This document shows positions 25,988 to 34,973 of a stretch of 56,488 nucleotides of DNA, piece by piece (positions within the stretch are counted from its first letter, which is position 1; every line of letters begins with the position of its first letter). The DNA lies in NCBI RefSeq assembly GCF_947255105.1, contig NZ_CAMYFP010000009.1:1-56488 (forward strand). The letters run 5' to 3'. Under the pieces are notes generated by a model. It searched no databases. It was given only the letters and a program-made list of their open reading frames with translations, and had not been told where the DNA came from. Both the position numbers and the translations under genes were made by a program. This DNA is from an uncultured Campylobacter sp. GTDB lineage: Bacteria > Campylobacterota > Campylobacteria > Campylobacterales > Campylobacteraceae.

Positions 25988-26180
25988 TATTACCTCCTCA
26001 AATGTAATATTATAACTGATAGCAATATTACTATTTTTACATAAATATAAAATTAAAAATTTATCGTTTAGCGCTCTAAATTGATAGATATAACACTATT
26101 TTTTTGATAAAATTCACTAATATTATTAAATTGTCATTTATCAATAAAAATTACTGATTAAATTTGAAAGTTTTTGAAAT

Positions 26181-28277
26181 TTAAAGGCTCTTTTTTGTAG
26201 CTAAAATTGAACTAATTATTAAGATGATAAATAAATTTAAACTTACACTAAGCCCAAAGTTACTCACCGCCGCTGTAGCGCTAAATGAGAGCATAAAAAA
26301 CGAAAGTATTGTTGTAAAACTTGCAGTTACTATGCCAAATATCCGTTTTTTGACTCTAAGATGAGTATTGAAAGCAAAAAGCATATAGTCAATTCCAGCA
26401 GCACTTGCCAAAATAAAGCCAAAAACTGCAAAAATATCTATATTTTTACCAATGATTGTAAAAATAAAAGCTGACATTACTGAGCTAAAGATGATATATG
26501 AGACTATCAAAAACGCTTTTGATGGTGTTAAAAAGAGAGCTAGCGCTATAAAGGCTACAATTAAACCAACTGCCTTTATCAAAAGTGCATCAATCTTTAT
26601 GAAATTTAAACTCTCATTTATCTTGCCAACATAATCAACATAGCTTGCGCCATATCTTTTTAAAATGCTGTAAAACTCGCCATTTTTAAGAAAAAAAGAG
26701 CTTCTTACTATCTCTTTATCGCCGTTTAAAAACTGGTTAAGCTCCAAATTTAAAACTCTTGCCGCCTCGCTATAACTTACTACTTTTAAATTTATAATCT
26801 TGTCAAACTGCTCTAAAATATCCTCTTTTTCAAAGCCTAAATTTAGATATAAATTTAAAATCCCCTCATCATCTTTTGCCCTTTTAAAGTAGCTTTTTAT
26901 CTCATTTTGAGTAGCTTCATCATTTAAAAAAGAGGATAAATAGAGAGGATTTTCTATGAGATTTTGCTCTTTTAGCTCCTTTACTAGGCTCTCTGATGAG
27001 TTTTTATCAACTAAGATAAAATCACTTCTTATATCAAGCTCTTTTGTAAAAATAGCTATATCTTTTGTAAATTTGACTGGCATATTTGCATAGTTTTTCA
27101 CTTCATCTTTTAGCAAAGCAGGGTTGTAAAAATAGATAAAAAGAGCCATAAAAACAAATATGGCAAGATTGATTTTGTAGTTAAATTTCAGATTTTTTAC
27201 CATAAAAATATAGTTATTGAAGAGCTTTTTAAAGAGTTTTGTCTTTTTAAAAGTGATATTTTCAACAAAATCGCCAAATTTATAGTAGGTCATCAAAAAT
27301 GCAAAAACTAAAGAAAATATCGAAACTGTCGCAATTTGATGTAGAAATTTCATAGGCGAGAGAAAAAAGAGTGCGTAGCCAAAAGTTGTGATAAAAAGTG
27401 CTGTTAAAAAGAGATTTTTAAGAGGTTTTATGCTCTCTTTTTGGCAAGGAGTTCCTAAATTTGCACTTAAAAAATGCATTGCGTAGTCGATAATTAGCCC
27501 AATTAAGCTAGTTGAGATGACAATAGTTAGAAAATTTAGTTCTTTTAGTATGATTAAACTCATCCCAAGTCCGCAGACAAAGGAGAACAAAACTATAGAT
27601 AAAATGGTAAAAACTCTAAAACTACTAAAGGCGCAGTAGATAAAAATAGCTGTCAAAAGAAGCGAAACTAGGGCGAAAATAGTGCTCTCTTTCTGGGCTA
27701 CATTTTTAGAATAGCTACTATAAATTTGTGGTGAGTTTATATATACCTCTTTTTGGTTTTTTAGTTTTTCATAGAAAACAAGAAGCTCTTTTTGATTGAA
27801 ATTTTTTCTTAATTTATAGTTTAAAAGATAATAATTTTTGGTTTTTAAAAAGCCTGTTTGTAGGTCAAAATGGGCATTTAAGAGCTTTGGATAGACGATC
27901 ATCGAGAAAAAATCATCTTTTAAATTTGCACCTGGCAAGAAGAGTTTTTTGGCTGAGTTTTCAAAAAAAGTGCCATCCTTTAAAGAGTCTATATCTTTAA
28001 AAAGAGCAAGTTTTAGCCCAAAAAAATCGCTTAAATTTAGCTCATTTTTTGCAAAAAGATCTGAAGAGTCTGCCATTTTGTCTATTTTCTTGGCGATATT
28101 TTCATCTTTTACTAAGATATTAAAGTTATCAAAGCTCTCATTTTGCATTAAATTTTCATCTTGCAAATTGTCTATTTGTAAAAGCGAGAAAAAATCTGCA
28201 TTTATCTTATGATAATTTAAAAAAATACTAAAGCTAAAAAAGAGAAAAAGAGCTATAAAAAGTAGATTTTTTTTCAT
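26181..28277 (-). CDS. MMPL/RND-family exporter of the aryl polyene cluster
   Basis: A 698-residue membrane protein with an N-terminal helix, a periplasmic domain (~35-200), a block of five to six helices (~200-335), a second periplasmic domain (~390-530) and a final block of helices (~550-698). This doubled plan is that of MMPL-type lipid exporters (COG4258). In aryl polyene clusters a protein of this type is thought to move the finished lipid across the inner membrane. It overlaps the LolA-like gene by four bases and is last in the operon. Confidence 0.85.
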   Translation of the reverse strand: MKKNLLFIALFLFFSFSIFLNYHKINADFFSLLQIDNLQDENLMQNESFDNFNILVKDENIAKKIDKMADSSDLFAKNELNLSDFFGLKLALFKDIDSLKDGTFFENSAKKLFLPGANLKDDFFSMIVYPKLLNAHFDLQTGFLKTKNYYLLNYKLRKNFNQKELLVFYEKLKNQKEVYINSPQIYSSYSKNVAQKESTIFALVSLLLTAIFIYCAFSSFRVFTILSIVLFSFVCGLGMSLIILKELNFLTIVISTSLIGLIIDYAMHFLSANLGTPCQKESIKPLKNLFLTALFITTFGYALFFLSPMKFLHQIATVSIFSLVFAFLMTYYKFGDFVENITFKKTKLFKKLFNNYIFMVKNLKFNYKINLAIFVFMALFIYFYNPALLKDEVKNYANMPVKFTKDIAIFTKELDIRSDFILVDKNSSESLVKELKEQNLIENPLYLSSFLNDEATQNEIKSYFKRAKDDEGILNLYLNLGFEKEDILEQFDKIINLKVVSYSEAARVLNLELNQFLNGDKEIVRSSFFLKNGEFYSILKRYGASYVDYVGKINESLNFIKIDALLIKAVGLIVAFIALALFLTPSKAFLIVSYIIFSSVMSAFIFTIIGKNIDIFAVFGFILASAAGIDYMLFAFNTHLRVKKRIFGIVTASFTTILSFFMLSFSATAAVSNFGLSVSLNLFIILIISSILATKKSL

Positions 28278-28801
28278 TTGATATTAAAAAAATTATAGAG
28301 CGTCTCATCGCCATTTGTCTCACAAAGCCTTATTTTGCTAACATACTCTTTGCCGCTAATCTCTATCTTTGTAAAAACCTTTGAGATGATCCCAACAGGC
28401 TTTAGAACAACACTCCAACCATCATCAAAACTTATCTCGTAGTTAAAGTTTTTTTGAAGTTTGTTAAAATCCAGTGTAAAGATTGCCAAAAAAAGATCTT
28501 CATCGAAATTTGATCTTATCTTTTCAAACTGCCCATTTTTATACTCAAAAACGCCATTTTTATCGACTTTTATAGCTGTTTTAAAGGGAGTTGTTGTATT
28601 TTGCTCAAAAGTGTTATTATAAATTTTAAAAATTCCTCTGCTAATGAGAGGATTTTTAAATGCTTTTAGCCTTTTTGTCTGGTTAAATTCGCCACTTACC
28701 TGGCTAAATTTAATCAAACTTTTAAGCTTCTCTTCATCACTTCCATAGGTAAAATTGCTAGCAAAAACCAAAATAAAGAGTGCAAAAAAAACTCTTCTCA
28801 T
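28274..28801 (-). CDS. LolA-like periplasmic lipid carrier
   Basis: Start chosen at ATG 28801 (MRRVFFALFILVFASNFTYG), which gives a clean signal peptide and a four-base overlap with the thioesterase gene; the longer frame from 28849 spoils the signal. The 175-residue product has LolA-like strands (SGEFNQTKRLKAFKNPLISRG near 37-57, YNNTFEQNTTTPF near 61-73). Outer-membrane lipoprotein carrier homologues are standard in aryl polyene clusters and probably shuttle the lipid across the periplasm. Confidence 0.78.
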   Translation of the reverse strand: MRRVFFALFILVFASNFTYGSDEEKLKSLIKFSQVSGEFNQTKRLKAFKNPLISRGIFKIYNNTFEQNTTTPFKTAIKVDKNGVFEYKNGQFEKIRSNFDEDLFLAIFTLDFNKLQKNFNYEISFDDGWSVVLKPVGIISKVFTKIEISGKEYVSKIRLCETNGDETLYNFFNIK

Positions 28802-29199
28802 ATCTTTCCTTTTAATAGCTCTTTTAGAATGACAGGTGCTTCGTAACAAGTTTGGCGAGTTGCTATCTCAACGCAAGCTTGTGAAGTTGTCGCTTTGCAA
28901 ATTTTAAGAGTGCCTTTTTTAATAAGATATGAAAACTTTAAAAAACTCTCAATCTCTAAAAGCTCCACTTCAACCTCAAACTCGTCATTAAAAAAGAGTG
29001 GATTTATAAATTTAAACTCCATTTTTGCGACAGGATAGGCAAAACCCATATCTTTCATCTTCGTATAATTAAAGCCAAGCTCATCCAAAAACTGGCACCT
29101 TGCAGCCTCCAAAAACTTCACATAATTTCCATGCCAAACGACATTTAGACTATCTACATCGTAAAACTGAACTTTATATCTATAAACTTTTTTTATCAT
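28798..29199 (-). CDS. Hotdog-fold acyl thioesterase
   Basis: Start set at ATG 29199 (MIKKVYRYKVQFYDVDSLNV) because GGAG lies six bases upstream. The 133-residue protein has the 4HBT pattern: YDVDSLNVVWHGNYVKFLEAAR, with the Asp-x-x-x-x-x-x-W-H-x-x-Y signature of YbgC-type thioesterases. It likely releases acyl chains from ACP in the cluster. Overlaps neighbours on both sides. Confidence 0.85.
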   Translation of the reverse strand: MIKKVYRYKVQFYDVDSLNVVWHGNYVKFLEAARCQFLDELGFNYTKMKDMGFAYPVAKMEFKFINPLFFNDEFEVEVELLEIESFLKFSYLIKKGTLKICKATTSQACVEIATRQTCYEAPVILKELLKGKI

Positions 29200-30070
29200 C
29201 TTTGCTCCAAAAATCATAGAAGTTAAACCACATATTTGGGAACTCTTTACATCTTTTTTCTAGCACCCTAACATAGCTATTAAGGGAGTTTTTAACACTA
29301 TCTCTTCTTACTTCTTTTGCAATTTCATCTATGCTTATATGATATTTATCACCATCTTTTATGCACCAAAGTGCAACTATCGAAGCTTTTAAAAGTCTTG
29401 CTAGCTCAAAAGAACCCGTTGGAAAAAGTGCCACTTTGTCCAAAAAATCAACCTTCAAAACTCTATCTGAGCTAATAGGCACGCGATCAGCCATGACACA
29501 AAGATGTCCGCCACTATCTAAAAATTCGTTAAATTTCACCATCTTTTCAATGTCTAAATTTGAGACTTCAAAAACCTCTATCTTTTTGGAACTTATTTTA
29601 TTTATAAGAGTTGCAAATTTCATCATATTTTTGTTGTGAGCCAAAATGGCAAGCTTGATATCTTGCTTACTGCCGCTCAAGGCTCTTGCAACCTCTATGT
29701 TTCCAAAGTGCGCTGAGATGATGATTGAGCCTCTTTTTTTAGAGATTAGGCTTTTAAGTATAAGCTCTTTGTTTTCAAGCACAACATCATCAAACCCAAT
29801 CTTACCTATCCAAACAGCGATTTTATCACAAATAGAGATGGCAAAGTTATAAAAGTTTAGAAAAACTGTTTTGCTAGATGGTTCTTTGCCGCTTAGATTT
29901 CTGTGAAAGGCTCTGATACTTGCTCTTTCTTCTTTGCTAAAGAGAAAATAGACAAAACTTACTAAAAAAACAATTGGTTTTAAGATGAAATTTGGACAAA
30001 ACTTAACCAACAAAAATGAGAGTTTAAGCAGAAAAACGCTCCCTTTTTCTCTCTGTCTATACCAAAGCAT
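29180..30070 (-). CDS. LpxL/HtrB-family lipid acyltransferase
   Basis: A 296-residue protein with an N-terminal membrane segment (~10-45) and the family motif region IIISAHFGNIEVA near 115 (H-x-x-x-x-E), HLCVMADRVP near 190 and VDFLDKVALFPTG near 208. It transfers an acyl chain to a lipid or sugar. In many aryl polyene clusters this domain is fused behind a family-2 glycosyltransferase; here the two are separate, overlapping genes. Confidence 0.83.
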   Translation of the reverse strand: MLWYRQREKGSVFLLKLSFLLVKFCPNFILKPIVFLVSFVYFLFSKEERASIRAFHRNLSGKEPSSKTVFLNFYNFAISICDKIAVWIGKIGFDDVVLENKELILKSLISKKRGSIIISAHFGNIEVARALSGSKQDIKLAILAHNKNMMKFATLINKISSKKIEVFEVSNLDIEKMVKFNEFLDSGGHLCVMADRVPISSDRVLKVDFLDKVALFPTGSFELARLLKASIVALWCIKDGDKYHISIDEIAKEVRRDSVKNSLNSYVRVLEKRCKEFPNMWFNFYDFWSKDDKKSL

Positions 30071-30755
30071 CTTTTACTCTTTTGTAGATAAACTTTGGCA
30101 GGGAGAAAAAACATCTTGCATGCATTTTGCTTATTAGAAGGTTATCTCGAAGCATTTTAAAGTGAGAGATACTTTCATAGTTTATATCTACCTCAATCCA
30201 GCTAAATTTGTAGCCAAATTTATAGTAGTTGATAAGCACCTCTATGTCAAACTCCATTCTATTTGACTTAGTTTTTTTAAAAACTCTCTCATCTAGCGGA
30301 TAAATTCGCATACCAATCATCAGGTCTTTAAAACTTCCGCCTAAAGTGTTGATATATGCCCAAAAGTTGGTTATCTTTCTGCCATAAACTCTAGCTTTTG
30401 GAGCAGTGCTGTCATATCTGCCATATCCGCAAATTATGGAGCTTTTATAATTTTTATAGAGATTTAAAAACTCATCAATCTTTTTTAAGTCATGCTGCAT
30501 ATCGGCATCTATCTGAAAAGCGTGAGTAAAGCCTTGATTTAGCGCATATTTAAAGCCAGTTTTAAGAGCTGCCCCTTTGCCAAGATTTGTTTTGTGTCTT
30601 AAAAGCGTCACATCTAAACTTGTTAGATCAAAGCCATCGCTACTTCCATCATCTACCAAAATTATAGGAATCTCATAGCTTTTCAAAATCTCACAAAGCT
30701 TTACAATCTTTGCAGGGTGGTTATAGTAGGGGATCAAAAAGCAAATTCTACTCAT
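30057..30755 (-). CDS. Family 2 glycosyltransferase
   Basis: Start chosen at ATG 30755 (MSRICFLIPYYNHPAKIVKL), one base after the stop of the ligase gene. The 232-residue GT-A protein has IILVDDGSSDG near 37, NLGKGAALKTGFKYAL near 58 and the metal-binding QIDADMQHD near 85. It would add a sugar to the lipid acceptor during aryl polyene assembly. It overlaps the acyltransferase gene by 14 bases, with which it makes up the two halves of the usual fused protein. Confidence 0.85.
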   Translation of the reverse strand: MSRICFLIPYYNHPAKIVKLCEILKSYEIPIILVDDGSSDGFDLTSLDVTLLRHKTNLGKGAALKTGFKYALNQGFTHAFQIDADMQHDLKKIDEFLNLYKNYKSSIICGYGRYDSTAPKARVYGRKITNFWAYINTLGGSFKDLMIGMRIYPLDERVFKKTKSNRMEFDIEVLINYYKFGYKFSWIEVDINYESISHFKMLRDNLLISKMHARCFFSLPKFIYKRVKDALV

Positions 30756-30756
30756 C

Positions 30757-32298
30757 TTACTCTCTAAAAACAACTCTTGCACTTGTATATCTGGTTTTGC
30801 CCTCTATTTTGCACTCAACTCTGTTTTTATCTTGTTTAAGAGTTAGAATTATCCGCTCAAATGGTCTAAGAAGTGCCGTAAATTTGATATTTTTAATGGC
30901 TTTAATATCATCTATATCAAATCCAAGCTCATTTAAGGCATCATAAATAAGCCCAAGCTCGATAAATCCAGGAGTTATAGGGTAGCTATTAAAATGCCCC
31001 TCATAAAAAAAGAGCTCTTCACTCATATAGCTTTCAAATTTATACTCGCCATCGCTTTTTTTCTCATCAACTCTTTTTAAAAGCGGCTTTTTGTAGTTGC
31101 AAAAGCTATTGACAAAATCATTTTTGCTAAATTTGCCATTTTGGCTGTATTTTATCTCTTCAACTATCTTAAAATGCCTTAAGTTGGTCTTAAATTTATC
31201 TCTGCAAAATGACTTTAACTCGGTAGTTATCGCCTTTTTACCACCTTTTAAAAACTCCTTTTTGCCAAGTTCGGTTAAAGAAATCAAGGTTTTTACTCTA
31301 GTATGGTCATCAAGTAGGGCGCATTTGGCATCTTTTACAAACTTGTGAGTATCTAGCCACTCTTCTGCCTCATCTAGATAAAACCTAAAATCATTAAGCT
31401 TAACTATCCTATCGGCTCTTCCAAAAAGTGTGAGTTTTTTGCCATCAACTCTGCCTGTATCGCTACTTAAAAACTCATCACACCATGGTGAAGAGATGAG
31501 AAGTTGATTTTCTTTTGTGATAGAGACGGAAACATTATCAAAAAGCTCAAAGCCAGAGCCAAAATTTCTAGCTACAACTCCACTTTCACTACTTCCATAT
31601 ATCTCCATAATATCAACTTTAAATTTATCCAAAAGTTCGCTTCTAACTCTCTCTTTTAGTTTTGAGCCTGCTGTTATCATCAACTTTAACTCACTTAAAT
31701 TTGGCAAATCATCGTGCTTTGAGATGACATTTAAGATAGTTGGCGAAGTTATGTAGATGGAGTTTTTAAAATCGATTTCATAAAGACTCTCTGGATAGTT
31801 CAAAACAGCAGAATAGACCTTGCCGCCGCTAATTAGTGGTAAAAAAACCTTAAACGTAAGTCCAAAAAGATGAAGATGTGAAACGCTTGAGTAGAAATTT
31901 AAATCTTTTAAATTTAAAAAATCATTCAAAGCTTTTGCTTCGCTAAACATCTGTTTTATGCTCTTTTGAATGCTTTTAGACTTCGCAGTGCTTCCAGAGG
32001 TTCTGACAAAAAAGTTGAAATTTTCATCTATAACTATTTTTTCATTTGTCTTTTTAAGTTCAATCTTTTTAAAGCTCTCATCGTCCAAGATATAGCCAAA
32101 ATCTGAGTTGATGTGACACTTGATATTTAGGCTTGAAGTTGCAAAAAATGCTATAAAAAACTCAAAAATGTTGTTTAAATTTATAGAAATTTCTTCAATT
32201 TTGCTCTCCTTTAGCCAAGTGACAAAAGAGGACATAAGCAAAAGGGCATCTTTTAACTCTTTTTTCTCTAAAATAAAATATAACTTATCGTTAAACAC
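30757..32298 (-). CDS. Fusion of acyl-AMP ligase and hotdog dehydratase
   Basis: A 513-residue protein. Residues ~1-395 are an ANL-superfamily ligase: the P loop VRTSGSTAKSKSIQKS near 100, EIYGSSESGVVARNFG near 225, DTGRVDGKK near 270 and KYSQNGKFSKND near 380 with the catalytic Lys. Residues ~405-513 form a second domain with FFYEGHFNSYPITPGFIELG near 440, the GHF...P-x-x-P-G active site of FabA/FabZ-like hotdog enzymes. In the E. coli-type aryl polyene cluster the ligase (ApeH) and a thioester dehydratase (ApeI) are separate genes; here they form one chain. The ligase would load the aryl starter. Confidence 0.85.
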   Translation of the reverse strand: MFNDKLYFILEKKELKDALLLMSSFVTWLKESKIEEISINLNNIFEFFIAFFATSSLNIKCHINSDFGYILDDESFKKIELKKTNEKIVIDENFNFFVRTSGSTAKSKSIQKSIKQMFSEAKALNDFLNLKDLNFYSSVSHLHLFGLTFKVFLPLISGGKVYSAVLNYPESLYEIDFKNSIYITSPTILNVISKHDDLPNLSELKLMITAGSKLKERVRSELLDKFKVDIMEIYGSSESGVVARNFGSGFELFDNVSVSITKENQLLISSPWCDEFLSSDTGRVDGKKLTLFGRADRIVKLNDFRFYLDEAEEWLDTHKFVKDAKCALLDDHTRVKTLISLTELGKKEFLKGGKKAITTELKSFCRDKFKTNLRHFKIVEEIKYSQNGKFSKNDFVNSFCNYKKPLLKRVDEKKSDGEYKFESYMSEELFFYEGHFNSYPITPGFIELGLIYDALNELGFDIDDIKAIKNIKFTALLRPFERIILTLKQDKNRVECKIEGKTRYTSARVVFRE

Positions 32299-32800
32299 CT
32301 TTTATAAAAACCTTTCTAAATAAAATTTCTCCAAAAAAGAGCGCTCCAACTAAAATATAGCTTAAAACTCCACAATAAAAGGCCCAAAACTTCTCATCTA
32401 CAAAAAAGAGAGCGAAACTTAAAATGGCATTTATAAAGAAAAATAGCGACCAAATTTTGGTTAAATTTCTAGTATATTTTAGACCCTTGGGCGGTAAATT
32501 TGGATTTTGTGCCTTTGCAAGCTTGGTTATTAGACTCTCTTTTTGAAAGAGTGTAGAACCAAAGACAAAGAGCATAAACAAATTTACAATCACTGGATAA
32601 AAAAAAGCAAAATCTCTCATAAAGGCTACAAAGATAAAAAAAGCTGAAACTAAAAGATAGAGCGCCTTTTTGTCAAAGTAGCCTTTAAGCGCCCAAAAAA
32701 GCGCCAAGAAAAGCAGTATAAAAACTAAATATTTGCTCTTAAAGACAAGCCCAAAGGGATATATTATACTAAAACATACAAGCAGAGTTTGGTTAGTCAA
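32291..32800 (-). CDS. COG4648-type membrane protein
   Basis: About 169 residues with five hydrophobic stretches (VCFSIIYPFGL, YLVFILLFLALFWAL, ALYLLVSAFFIFVAF, IVNLFMLFVFGS, then two near the end). TTG 32800 is the preferred start because it overlaps the stop of the ACP gene (TTGACTAA) and gives the expected N terminus; the longer frame from 32941 lies wholly inside the ACP gene. Such a protein (ApeG position) is a constant but uncharacterised member of aryl polyene clusters. Confidence 0.7.
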   Translation of the reverse strand: MTNQTLLVCFSIIYPFGLVFKSKYLVFILLFLALFWALKGYFDKKALYLLVSAFFIFVAFMRDFAFFYPVIVNLFMLFVFGSTLFQKESLITKLAKAQNPNLPPKGLKYTRNLTKIWSLFFFINAILSFALFFVDEKFWAFYCGVLSYILVGALFFGEILFRKVFIKGV

Positions 32801-33035
32801 TCTTAGCAGCGACTGCTTCAACAATATCTCCAAGAGTTCTGACAGCTCTAAAGTCATTTGGCTCAAGTCTATAGCCCGTTTTTTTCTTGATACTGTCAAT
32901 AAGGTCAATTGCATCGATACTATCGATATCCAAATCCTCATAAATCCTAGCTTCTAAAGTGATATTTTTCTCATCAATCTCAAAAAGCTCGATAAGATTT
33001 TCCTTTAGAATTTCAAAAATTTTCTCTCTATTCAT
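32793..33035 (-). CDS. Acyl carrier protein 2
   Basis: An 80-residue acidic protein with the phosphopantetheine site DLDIDSIDAIDL near residue 34 (Ser). Second of two adjacent ACPs, which is a hallmark of aryl polyene clusters. Needs activation by the transferase at 41679-42152. Overlaps ACP 1 by four bases. Confidence 0.93.
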   Translation of the reverse strand: MNREKIFEILKENLIELFEIDEKNITLEARIYEDLDIDSIDAIDLIDSIKKKTGYRLEPNDFRAVRTLGDIVEAVAAKID

Positions 33036-33286
33036 CTATCTTTCCTATTTTTTTCTATAAACTCATTTAAATTTTTAGCATTTTTAAAAATCTCTTTCAA
33101 ATCTGAACTCTTTGGATCTAGGGTTATTCCATAAGTTTTAGAAATGCCAAGTCCAAGCTCTAGCGCATCAACGCTATCAAGCCCCAAACCTTCGTTGAAA
33201 AGTGGCTCCTCATCGTCTATATCACAAGCCTTCATATCCTCTAAATTTAGGCACCTTATTATAAAGTTTTTGGTCTCTTCTATCAT
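33032..33286 (-). CDS. Acyl carrier protein 1
   Basis: An 84-residue protein with the phosphopantetheine site GLGLDSVDALEL near residue 35 (Ser). Overlaps the acyltransferase gene upstream and ACP 2 downstream by four bases each, so translation of all three is coupled. Confidence 0.93.
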   Translation of the reverse strand: MIEETKNFIIRCLNLEDMKACDIDDEEPLFNEGLGLDSVDALELGLGISKTYGITLDPKSSDLKEIFKNAKNLNEFIEKNRKDR

Positions 33287-34020
33287 TTAAACTCCTTTTT
33301 ATAAAATTCATTTATCTCATTAAAAAGCGATCTAACTCTTAATGTATCTGGCTTTTGGCTCTCATAACAATCAAGCTCAATCTCTTTTTCTATTTTAAAA
33401 TTATATCCTATCTTGGTTTTTGGTGTTTTATACCACTTTTGCCCCTTTTGAAGAGAGCGAGGATTCATCCTAAGAGTTGTAACTATCAGTTTTTTTGCAC
33501 CTTTTATGGCGATAAAAAAGGCGGCTTTATGCATCAAAATCTCCTCTTTTGTCCTACTTCCCTCAGGAAAAATTATCAAAGTTTCGCCATTTTTTAGGAC
33601 ATCTATACTTTTGTCTAGTATAAAATCATCATTTAAGATATATCCGCTTGACTTGATAGCTGGATACAAAAAGATATTTTTCTTTAGCTCTTTTTTTACA
33701 ACGCAATTTACATTTTTAATCTGTGAGATAAAAAAGACCACATCAAGCAAAGAGGGGTGGTTGCAAATAATAAGAGTGTTTGGAGAGCTAAGCTCTTTTA
33801 AAATTTGATAATTTGAGTGTTGATATCCTAAAAATTCGGTAGATTTTAAGAAAAAATTCCATGAAATTCTTACCAAAAATCTACTTAAATTCTGAATTAC
33901 TCTAAATCTTTGTAAATTTAAAGCTATTATTGGCAGGAAAAAAATATTGCCAATAGTGCAAATAAGCCCAAAAAGTAGATATAAAGCTCCAGCGCAGATG
34001 ATTTTTACAATTTGTAGCAT
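33283..34020 (-). CDS. PlsC-like 1-acylglycerol-phosphate acyltransferase
   Basis: A 245-residue protein with an N-terminal membrane segment (~10-35), the catalytic H-x4-D in CNHPSLLDVVF near 87 and the substrate motif IFPEGSRTKEE near 150. It would esterify an acyl or aryl polyene chain onto a lipid. Its start overlaps the end of the chain-length-factor-like gene by 16 bases. Confidence 0.88.
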   Translation of the reverse strand: MLQIVKIICAGALYLLFGLICTIGNIFFLPIIALNLQRFRVIQNLSRFLVRISWNFFLKSTEFLGYQHSNYQILKELSSPNTLIICNHPSLLDVVFFISQIKNVNCVVKKELKKNIFLYPAIKSSGYILNDDFILDKSIDVLKNGETLIIFPEGSRTKEEILMHKAAFFIAIKGAKKLIVTTLRMNPRSLQKGQKWYKTPKTKIGYNFKIEKEIELDCYESQKPDTLRVRSLFNEINEFYKKEFK

Positions 34021-34544
34021 TTGAGATCTTCCATGGTTAAGTTTTCTAAATTTGAGGGTGTAAGTGAGATATTATCTCCTTTTGTCACGATAAAGGCTAC
34101 TGCACTAAACTCATCACTATATAAAATCTCATCATAGCAGATAACGCAAACTTCATCATACTCATCAAGCTTGCAATATGCGCTAATCAAGCCATCTCTT
34201 ACTGTCTGTTTTGAGCCTATGGCAAATATTGGTGAGTTTAGTTTTTTCATTATTGCGTAGGTAGCAAGGCTTGAGTTTAAAACAGAGAGCGAAAAAGAGG
34301 TTGGCGAGACGAAGTTGTTTAGACTTAGCTCTTCCAAAAGTGATATACATCTTAAGACTTCGCCGTGATTTGAAGCAAAGATAAATGCAACATCCTTGGA
34401 AGAAAAATCAACTCCATCCAAAAGTGTAAATATCGCTTTAGCCGCTCTTCCAAGACGCCTTTTTTCAAGTGGCTTTAAGCCATCTAGCTTAAAGCCACTC
34501 TTATCGTCGCAAAAATTTAGATATGAAATATTACATTTCATCAC
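34005..34544 (-). CDS. Chain-length-factor-like half ketosynthase
   Basis: A 179-residue protein equal to the N-terminal half of a beta-ketoacyl synthase (GRAAKAIFTLLDG, FIFASNHGEVLRCISLL, PTSFSLSVLNSSLATYAIM). The active-site Cys position is Asn-Ser in VLNSSLA, and there is no C-terminal half with the two His residues, so it is not catalytic. Proteins of this kind (ApeC position) are thought to pair with a ketosynthase and set chain length. Confidence 0.8.
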   Translation of the reverse strand: MMKCNISYLNFCDDKSGFKLDGLKPLEKRRLGRAAKAIFTLLDGVDFSSKDVAFIFASNHGEVLRCISLLEELSLNNFVSPTSFSLSVLNSSLATYAIMKKLNSPIFAIGSKQTVRDGLISAYCKLDEYDEVCVICYDEILYSDEFSAVAFIVTKGDNISLTPSNLENLTMEDLKCYKL

Positions 34545-34963
34545 TTAGCGATATCTCCCTTTAATGTAACTCCCGCCATGATAGCGCCAACTGCACATTG
34601 AAATGTATCTTTTGAGTCATATGTCTCTTTTTTAAAGTATCCAGTCAAATTTACAACTCTTTTTCCACCCTCTTTTACGGCTCTTTCTTGGAAAGTTTTT
34701 AGAGCTGATAAAAAGACCCATTGGCAAGCTTTTTCATCACTTTTATTAAAAGAGTTTGTCTTTTTGTTGGCTTGTAGGTCTTTGACGATGATGTTTGCCT
34801 TGGTGCCACTTCCAAAGCTAAACTTTATGTTTGGATTTAGAACCTCTTTTGCCTCTTTTGAGTTAAGGGCATCTTTTATCGGAAGATATAAGATCTTATC
34901 TTTGGCACTAAGTGCGCTAAAACCAAAGGCTAAGCAGATAGCCATAACAAAAAATCTTTTCAT
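34541..34963 (-). CDS. Secreted conserved protein of aryl polyene clusters
   Basis: A 140-residue protein with a signal peptide (MKRFFVMAICLAFGFSALSA) and conserved features LYLPIKDAL, GSGTKANIIVKDL, QWVFLSALKTFQE and CAVGAIMAGVTLKGD. Proteins like this appear in aryl polyene clusters, often mislabelled as excinuclease subunits. Periplasmic role unknown. Two Cys residues (ACQWV, FQCAV) could form a disulfide. Confidence 0.7.
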   Translation of the reverse strand: MKRFFVMAICLAFGFSALSAKDKILYLPIKDALNSKEAKEVLNPNIKFSFGSGTKANIIVKDLQANKKTNSFNKSDEKACQWVFLSALKTFQERAVKEGGKRVVNLTGYFKKETYDSKDTFQCAVGAIMAGVTLKGDIAK

Positions 34964-34973
34964 TTTTACTCCT

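Noticed and set aside
32291..32941. Membrane protein starting at 32941
   Set aside because: The added 47 residues lie entirely within the ACP gene; the TTG at 32800 gives a family-like start.
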